A stretch of 64,000 nucleotides of DNA from Oscillospiraceae bacterium (GTDB lineage: Bacteria; Bacillota; Clostridia; Oscillospirales; Oscillospiraceae), in assembly GCA_902798545.1 (NCBI GenBank), contig CADBWQ010000007.1:24249-88248 (forward strand), in the 5' to 3' direction. The notes beneath the pieces were generated by a model. That model saw only the letters and a program-made list of their open reading frames with translations, ran no database searches and was not told the DNA's origin. This document shows, piece after piece, positions 58,850 to 64,000 of the stretch. Within the stretch, counting starts at the first letter, position 1. The number at the start of each line of letters is the position of its first letter. The position numbers and the translations under genes were made by a program.

Positions 58850-60934
58850 ATGGAAGACGAAAAGAACAGAATGAAAGAAAAAACAAGAACTGTGCTCTGT
58901 GGCCTGCTGGCATGCCTGAGCCTGCTCACAGCCTGCACAAAGAAACCAACAGAAATCATTTTGGATGCGGAAACAACCCCGGAGCCGGATATTACTGCTG
59001 AAGCAGTGATGCCGGCAGCATCTGTCGCCTTGCATCACGATTCGACAGAAGCTTTACCCGAAGTGCAGGAAACCCGCAGCGAAGACGGCATCGACAAGGA
59101 GGAGACAGTCTATATCAAGGCAAACCCCGACGGGAGCCTCAGGAGCGCAATGGTGGAGGCCATTCTGAACTATTCGGGAGAGAACGGGTACATTCTCGAC
59201 AGAAGCAATCTGGACAGTATCCGTAACACCGAGGGCGACGAGGAATTCCGGCAGCGGGCAGACGGGACGCTTTTCTGGGAGGATCACGGAGAAAAGATCC
59301 ATTATGAGGGGAAGAGCCGGGAAGGAATCCCGGTTTCGGTAAAAATATCCTATACACTGGACGGCGTGCCCGTTCAGCCTGATGCGCTTGCCGGGAAAAG
59401 CGGACACCTGAAGATCCGTTTCGACTATGAGAACAGAACCCGGGAGACAAGAAGCGTTTCCCTTCTGGGCAGTACTCCGCGGGATGTACAGACAAAGATC
59501 CCCTTTCTTGCCATCACAATGGCAATGCTGCCGGATGAAGTGTTTTCCAATATCAGAGTGACCAATGGGAAAATCCTGCGCCTCGGAGAACAGAATGCCT
59601 TCCTTGGCTGGGCGGTATCCGGACTGCCGGAAGCCATAACCTTTGCAGACAACAAACTGACGGAGGACCTGGAGTTTCCGGTTTATGCTGAGCTCGAAGC
59701 GGATGTCAGAGAATTCAAGCTGGACTTCACGGCGACGGTGTTTTCCAACGGATTGTTCGAGAATCTGGAACAGAAAGATCTGGACGACCTCTACGACCTC
59801 ACCGCCGACATCGATGAACTGTATGACGCGGCGGCACAGCTTGCTGAGGGCAGCGAGGCTTTTGGTGACGGGATGAGCGCCTATACCGGCGGCGTGAACG
59901 AAATGCTGCGGACGGTGCAGAATCTGGCTGCTGATCTCCCTGCGCTGGAGGATGAAGTGATGAGAATTGCGGCAGAGGTCGGGGGGCTGGAGAATGCGCT
60001 TACCGAACCGCCACAGCAGCTGGACGATGCAAGCGATCTTCTGACTGAGGCGGCTGATTCTCTGAGCGGCCTGCAAAACGTTCTCTCATGGGTTGTGGAA
60101 TACGGCGGCTATGCCTCCGGTGCGATTGAGGGAGCCATGGCGGCCAATGCCGCAGCTTCAGAAGCCTACGCCCGCCTCGCACAGGAGATTGATTCTGCAC
60201 AGGAAGCTCTGCAGGAGGCCCGGATCCAGATCAACGAAATGGCGTTGACTATTGATCTTTCAGATGAAATGACCGGGATGGAGCTGAGTATAGAGCAGCA
60301 GAGTGCGCTGAATGCTACATTGAGCGCTGCGCTGGGCAGTGAGATTGACAGACTGTGGACTGATATCACGCAGCCGGTTGACATGGCCGGAGAAAGCCTG
60401 AATCAGACAATTGAAGAGATCGGAACCATCAGCTACAGTCTGGGCCAGTCCAACGATGCTCTCCAGCAGGCGAAAAGCTATACGGACGCCATTGCCGGGA
60501 CAGGCGGTACGGAACTGGACATGATCTCAGAATCCCTGAGGGCGACGGCGGAACAGCTTGGGACAGCGGCCCAGACACTTCGGGCCGTTCGCGACTCGGC
60601 AGTGATTCAGGATTTTATCTATAAAGTCAGTGCACTCTCTGCGGGACTGGATACAACACTTCCAGAGGATTTCGATTACAACGCGGAGATCCAGAACCTC
60701 ATCAACGCCGGTGAGCTGTTGAATAATGCAGCGCATCAGCTGGAGCAGGGCAACGCCGCTTTTCGAGATGGGATCGCCGAACTGGCGGATGACGGGGGAT
60801 GGCGATTGCGCCGCCTGGCCCGGGAGCTGGCTGCGATGCGTGCAGCAGATTTGGAGTATACGAACTTCGGCGGGATTGCCGATGGAAGGAAAGGCAGCGT
60901 CCGGTTCATCGTGGAAACAGATGCTATTGAATAA
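58850..60934 (+). CDS. large coiled-coil lipoprotein (YhgE/Pip-like secreted partner)
   Basis: A 694-residue lipoprotein. I choose ATG 58850 (GAGG upstream); ATG 58838 and 58871 are alternatives. The signal ends in the lipobox LLTAC with Cys at residue 29. Residues about 75-290 form a strand-rich domain (ETVYIKANPDGSLRSA, GKSGHLKIRFDYENRT, IRVTNGKILRLGEQ) seen in Clostridia proteins of YhgE/Pip-like type. Residues about 300-640 are Ala/Glu/Leu-rich with heptad character, probably a long coiled coil. There is no C-terminal membrane helix. It ends the ABC/FtsX operon, so it may be the external arm moved by the transporter. Function is unknown. Confidence 0.75.
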   Translation: MEDEKNRMKEKTRTVLCGLLACLSLLTACTKKPTEIILDAETTPEPDITAEAVMPAASVALHHDSTEALPEVQETRSEDGIDKEETVYIKANPDGSLRSAMVEAILNYSGENGYILDRSNLDSIRNTEGDEEFRQRADGTLFWEDHGEKIHYEGKSREGIPVSVKISYTLDGVPVQPDALAGKSGHLKIRFDYENRTRETRSVSLLGSTPRDVQTKIPFLAITMAMLPDEVFSNIRVTNGKILRLGEQNAFLGWAVSGLPEAITFADNKLTEDLEFPVYAELEADVREFKLDFTATVFSNGLFENLEQKDLDDLYDLTADIDELYDAAAQLAEGSEAFGDGMSAYTGGVNEMLRTVQNLAADLPALEDEVMRIAAEVGGLENALTEPPQQLDDASDLLTEAADSLSGLQNVLSWVVEYGGYASGAIEGAMAANAAASEAYARLAQEIDSAQEALQEARIQINEMALTIDLSDEMTGMELSIEQQSALNATLSAALGSEIDRLWTDITQPVDMAGESLNQTIEEIGTISYSLGQSNDALQQAKSYTDAIAGTGGTELDMISESLRATAEQLGTAAQTLRAVRDSAVIQDFIYKVSALSAGLDTTLPEDFDYNAEIQNLINAGELLNNAAHQLEQGNAAFRDGIAELADDGGWRLRRLARELAAMRAADLEYTNFGGIADGRKGSVRFIVETDAIE

Positions 60935-60969
60935 CATAGACGGGAAAACACAGACAAGAGTGCAGAAAA

Positions 60970-61002
60970 ATCCCCTCGGCTTGTTTCATAAGTCGAGGGG
61001 AT
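60970..61002 (+). terminator. terminator of the ABC/FtsX/lipoprotein operon
   Basis: ATCCCCTCGGCTT pairs with AAGTCGAGGGGAT (13 pairs, one G-U) with a 7-base loop, followed by CAGTTCTTCTG. Confidence 0.75.
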
Positions 61003-61188
61003 CAGTTCTTCTGCCTTATCTGTTTCGAGTCTGAAAGCCTATCTCCTATGAATTAAATAGGAATTTAATTGGAGTAAAACAGTGCACAAATCCGAATCTA
61101 TTAGATTTCTGCACTAAAAACGATACACAAATTTTAATTAGTCGTCAAGATGCAATTAATAATAATGTTTTTCTGTGTATTTTGCTGA

Positions 61189-61217
61189 TTGACCGGAATT
61201 TGACCGAGTGATAAAAT
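61189..61217 (+). promoter_or_regulatory. promoter of the 2-oxoacid oxidoreductase operon
   Basis: TTGACC (61189-61194) and TAAAAT (61212-61217), 17-base spacer, about 40 bases before the start at 61257. Confidence 0.65.
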
Positions 61218-61256
61218 AAAACTAAAATCAAAAGTGGGCATTTCGGAGGCGCCAAC

Positions 61257-61997
61257 ATGAAAAAAATGATGGTTCTGATCGGAAATTACGGCAGCGGAAA
61301 ATCAGAGCTGGCGCTGAATTTTGCTTTTGCAGCAGCGGAGCGCGGAGAGCGAACGGAGCTGTTGGATCTTGACATGGTGAACACCTACTTCCGCCTCACT
61401 GAGCGTGGAAAGCAGGTAGAGATGAAGGAAATTCGTCTGGTCTCTCCAAATTTCGCAAACTCCGGCATCGAGACGCTCTCGCTTCCTGCAGAGGTCCAGT
61501 CGGCTTTCGCGATGGACTGGGATACGGTCATTTTTGATGTGGGCGGCGATGCAGTGGGTTCCACGGCACTGGGGCGCTATCACGAGGATTTCCTGCAGCT
61601 GGAAGAGGGCGCACTGGAGGTACTGAACGTCGTGAACATCCGCAGACCTCTTGCAGGTACCGTAGAGAAGGTCGTCCGCCTGCAGGAGGAAATGCAGATT
61701 CACTCTCGCCTGAAAATCACCGGGATGATCAACAACACAAACCTTGCCGAGATGACGACGGTGCAGGAACTGCATGATGGCTATGAGATCATCAAAGAGG
61801 TCTCAGAGCGTACAGGCGTACCGGTGAAGTACACCTCCGGAAAGAAGGAACTGCTGAACCGTTTTCTGGCGGAATCCGGCCATGATCCGAAATATATCGG
61901 GACGCCGCTTCCCATCGACATATACATGCGGCGTGACTGGAACAGCTGGATCAACAGCCTGGAAGAAGAGCGGCCGCAGCAACTGGAGTATTTATAA
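61257..61997 (+). CDS. P-loop ATP-binding protein of the 2-oxoacid oxidoreductase operon
   Basis: A 246-residue protein with a Walker A motif, LIGNYGSGKSELALN, at residues 6-20, a LLDLDMVNTYFR segment resembling the switch of SIMIBI/ParA-like NTPases, and a Walker-B-like VIFDVGGDAVGS. No membrane segment. Biochemical role unknown; it may be an assembly or activation factor. It precedes the ferredoxin by 81 bases, and I recall the same neighbourhood in other Clostridia. Confidence 0.78.
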   Translation: MKKMMVLIGNYGSGKSELALNFAFAAAERGERTELLDLDMVNTYFRLTERGKQVEMKEIRLVSPNFANSGIETLSLPAEVQSAFAMDWDTVIFDVGGDAVGSTALGRYHEDFLQLEEGALEVLNVVNIRRPLAGTVEKVVRLQEEMQIHSRLKITGMINNTNLAEMTTVQELHDGYEIIKEVSERTGVPVKYTSGKKELLNRFLAESGHDPKYIGTPLPIDIYMRRDWNSWINSLEEERPQQLEYL

Positions 61998-62078
61998 TCT
62001 CATGTATTTCCCCGCGGAATGCGGTTGACCACATAGGACTACCATAATACCAATAAACAGAGAAAAGAGGTAGAGTTT

Positions 62079-62294
62079 ATGGCAAAAGTGACAGTAACCA
62101 TCAACGAGCTGGTCTGCAAGGGCTGCGGCCTGTGCGCCCGGGCATGTCCCAAGAACGTGCTGGAGCTCTCGAAGACCAAGCTCAATGCGAAGGGCTATCA
62201 TCCGGCAGAGGTTGTAAGACCTGAGGACTGCATCGGATGCGCGTCCTGCGCGCGGACCTGCCCGGATGTAGCAATCCGGATCGAAAGAGACTAA
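62079..62294 (+). CDS. 4Fe-4S ferredoxin subunit of a 2-oxoacid:ferredoxin oxidoreductase
   Basis: A 71-residue protein with two CxxCxxCxxxCP clusters: CKGCGLCARACP at residue 13 and CIGCASCARTCP near residue 48. It is the electron-transfer subunit (KorD/VorD type) of the enzyme whose alpha and beta subunits follow. AAAGAGG precedes the ATG. It carries electrons from the thiamine site to free ferredoxin. Confidence 0.94.
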   Translation: MAKVTVTINELVCKGCGLCARACPKNVLELSKTKLNAKGYHPAEVVRPEDCIGCASCARTCPDVAIRIERD

Positions 62295-62307
62295 GGAGGA
62301 TACGAAT

Positions 62308-63387
62308 ATGGCACTGACTCTTATGAAGGGGAGCGAAGCAATCGCTGAGGCTGCCATTCGTGCAGGCGCACGCTTCTTCTTCGGATACCCCATTACTCCG
62401 CAGACTGAGATCCCTGAGTATATGTCCGCACGTATGCCCGAGGTCGGAGGCTGCTTCCTTCAGGCCGAGAGTGAAGTCGCGGCAATCAACATGGTGTACG
62501 GTGCAGCCGGTACCGGCGCCCGTGTCATCACTTCCTCCTCCAGCCCCGGCGTCTCCCTGAAGCAGGAGGGTATCTCCTACTGCGCCGGCGCCCAGCTGCC
62601 CTGCGTGATCCTTAATGTCATGCGCGGCGGCCCCGGCCTCGGCAACATCCAGGCTTCTCAGGGCGATTACTTCCAGGGCGTCAAGGGCGGCGGCAACGGT
62701 GACTATCACCTGCTGACCTATGCGCCGTCTTCTGTACAGGAGGCCATCGATATCATGATGTTCGCCTTCGAGAAGGCAGAAAAGTACCGTATGCCGGTTC
62801 TGTTCCTCGCCGATGGCATCATTGCCCAGATGATGGAGCCGGTGGAGATGCCGGAGATGGTGGATTACAAAGTCGATCCGGAGAAGAAACCCTGGGCCTG
62901 CACCGGTTGGAAACCGGGTGATGATCCCGCAAAGCGCGGCGTCATCAACTCCATCTATATCGACACCGAATCCCTGACCGAGCACAATGCCGTGCTGCAG
63001 GCGGTCTACGCTGAGGCACGCAAGAACGAGCAGATGTGGGAGTGCTACAAGACCGAGGATGCCGAGATCATTGTCACAGCTTTCGGCACGGTCGCCCGTA
63101 TTGTGAAGACCGTCGTCGACCAGATGCGCGAAGAAGGCCACAAGGTCGGTCTGTTCCGCCCCATCTCCGTCTGGCCGTATCCCTATGATGCACTGAAAGA
63201 AGCATGCTGCGCCGATCAGGTCAAGGCAGTCCTGGACGTCGAGGTCAACGAAGGCCAGATGCTCGAGGATGTCAAGCTCGCCATCAACGGCGCGAAGCCT
63301 ATTGAGTTCTTCGGCCACCTCGGCAGCCAGTTCCCGACCACCGCAGAGATCAGGCAGAAGATCCTCGAGATGAAGGAGGGTAAGTAA
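62308..63387 (+). CDS. 2-oxoacid:ferredoxin oxidoreductase, alpha subunit
   Basis: A 359-residue subunit of the KorA/VorB class. Seen: [15 protein letters not shown] near residue 30, the core of the pyrimidine-binding domain, [33 protein letters not shown] and later the C-terminal domain II ([14 protein letters not shown]). AAGGAGG precedes the ATG. It oxidatively decarboxylates a 2-oxoacid to the acyl-CoA; branched-chain 2-oxoacids (Vor) or 2-oxoglutarate (Kor) are the usual substrates of this subunit layout. The next start is one base after its stop. Confidence 0.93.
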   Translation: MALTLMKGSEAIAEAAIRAGARFFFGYPITPQTEIPEYMSARMPEVGGCFLQAESEVAAINMVYGAAGTGARVITSSSSPGVSLKQEGISYCAGAQLPCVILNVMRGGPGLGNIQASQGDYFQGVKGGGNGDYHLLTYAPSSVQEAIDIMMFAFEKAEKYRMPVLFLADGIIAQMMEPVEMPEMVDYKVDPEKKPWACTGWKPGDDPAKRGVINSIYIDTESLTEHNAVLQAVYAEARKNEQMWECYKTEDAEIIVTAFGTVARIVKTVVDQMREEGHKVGLFRPISVWPYPYDALKEACCADQVKAVLDVEVNEGQMLEDVKLAINGAKPIEFFGHLGSQFPTTAEIRQKILEMKEGK

Positions 63388-63388
63388 A

Positions 63389-64000
63389 ATGTCCGTAGTA
63401 TTTGAGAGAACCAAGCTTCTTACCGATAAGCAGTTCCATTACTGCCCCGGATGCAACCACGGCATTATCCACCGCCTGGTCGCGGAGAGCATCGACGAGC
63501 TGGTCCAGGAAGGCAAGCTGGAAGCCGGCAATGTCATGGGCGTAGCCCCTGTCGGATGCTCCGTCTTCGCATATGACTACTTCAACTGTGATATGTACGA
63601 GGCCGCCCACGGCCGCGCTCCCGCTGTCGCCACCGGTGCCAAGCGCGCCCGTCCCGGTACGCTGGTCTTCACCTATCAGGGCGACGGCGACCTGGCCTCC
63701 ATCGGTACCGCTGAAATCGTACATGCCGCCCATCGCGGTGAGAAGATTGTCACCATCTTCGTCAACAATGCCATTTACGGCATGACCGGCGGCCAGATGG
63801 CCCCGACCACGCTGGTCGGGCAGAAGACCACCACCTCTCCCTATGGCCGTGACGAGGCCTGGTGCGGCGCACCGATCAAGATGTCCGAGATGCTCTCCGA
63901 AGTGCCCGGTTCCTACTACATCGAGCGCTGCGCGGTGAACACCAACGCGAACATCCTCAAGACCAAGAAGGCAATCAAGAAAGCGTTCGAGTATCAGCTG
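63389..64000 (+). CDS. 2-oxoacid:ferredoxin oxidoreductase, beta (thiamine) subunit, cut by window edge
   Basis: 204 codons are visible from ATG 63389 (AAGGAGG upstream); the rest lies beyond the edge. Seen: the N-terminal cluster-type [24 protein letters not shown], and the thiamine-diphosphate/Mg site [11 protein letters not shown] continuing to [17 protein letters not shown]. It belongs to the KorB/VorA class. It is immediately after the alpha gene (1-base gap), so translation is coupled. A gamma subunit (VorC/KorC) would be expected next. Confidence 0.93.
   Translation, partial: MSVVFERTKLLTDKQFHYCPGCNHGIIHRLVAESIDELVQEGKLEAGNVMGVAPVGCSVFAYDYFNCDMYEAAHGRAPAVATGAKRARPGTLVFTYQGDGDLASIGTAEIVHAAHRGEKIVTIFVNNAIYGMTGGQMAPTTLVGQKTTTSPYGRDEAWCGAPIKMSEMLSEVPGSYYIERCAVNTNANILKTKKAIKKAFEYQL

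Larger units (their letters stand above)
60935..61256. other. intergenic region before the oxidoreductase operon
   Basis: 322 bases: the terminator at 60970, about 150 AT-rich bases without a recognisable feature, and the promoter at 61189. Confidence 0.6.

Noticed and set aside
1-64000. CRISPR arrays, tRNA or rRNA genes, insertion sequences, prophage or integrase genes
   Set aside because: Read for regular repeat-spacer patterns, transposase or phage motifs and tRNA-like ends; none was convincing.

Overview
The window looks like a chromosomal segment of a mid-GC anaerobic Clostridia-type Bacillota bacterium, probably from a gut or rumen. This is inferred from the strong AGGAGG ribosome sites, near-consensus TTGACA/TATAAT promoters, Clostridia-style signal peptides, ferredoxin-linked 2-oxoacid oxidoreductase genes, a C_GCAxxG_C_C protein, FCD-type GntR regulators and a BirA-type biotin operator. 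I see no rRNA, tRNA, CRISPR array, prophage, insertion sequence or replication origin. Two gene fossils are present: an N-terminally truncated iron alcohol dehydrogenase and a 40-codon scrap of an ABC exporter.

Layout. 1-11.4 kb: a PLP aminotransferase cut by the left edge, divergent from a homocitrate/citramalate-synthase-like enzyme; an NSS amino-acid transporter; bioY under a BirA-like operator; small and secreted unknowns; a GNAT enzyme; asparaginase; an alpha/beta hydrolase-MazG-PfkA run; and a tiny anchored CxxC protein. 11.5-20.3 kb: glycogen phosphorylase, a second aminotransferase, a C_GCAxxG_C_C protein, a HIT / Fe-alcohol dehydrogenase / D-2-hydroxyacid dehydrogenase operon ending in the Fe-ADH remnant, and a YcxB-like membrane protein.

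20.4-41.2 kb is a sugar-acid catabolic island built as two convergent arms. The left arm has a TRAP transporter (dctPQM) divergent from an IlvD/Edd-type dehydratase, FCD-GntR regulator, PfkB-type kinase, 6-phosphogluconate dehydrogenase, zinc dehydrogenase and an unassigned succinate-dehydrogenase-like flavoprotein. The right arm has an FCD-GntR regulator, TctCBA transporter, a second IlvD/Edd dehydratase, an RraA-like protein, D-galactonate dehydratase, KDPG/KDPGal aldolase and KDG-type kinase. The arms meet at one bidirectional terminator. Each has palindromic operator candidates of the FCD-GntR type. The logic is import of aldonates, dehydration to 2-keto-3-deoxy acids, phosphorylation, and cleavage to pyruvate plus glyceraldehyde 3-phosphate.

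41.3-54.6 kb: a membrane protein of unknown function; a flavin/Fe-S enoate-reductase-type enzyme with a small membrane-anchored partner; and a beta-glucoside/cello-oligosaccharide system: GH94 phosphorylase, phosphohexomutase, YesM-type histidine kinase, sugar ABC binding protein and two permeases (no ATPase), and a YesN-type response regulator. 54.7-64 kb: a SpoU-type RNA methyltransferase, an ABC/FtsX transporter operon ending in a large coiled-coil lipoprotein, and a 2-oxoacid:ferredoxin oxidoreductase operon (P-loop protein, ferredoxin, alpha, beta) cut by the right edge.

A recurring device is a GC-rich hairpin without a U-tract directly after each of three solute-binding-protein genes (dctP, tctC and the sugar ABC binding protein), a likely means of setting high binding-protein to permease ratios.
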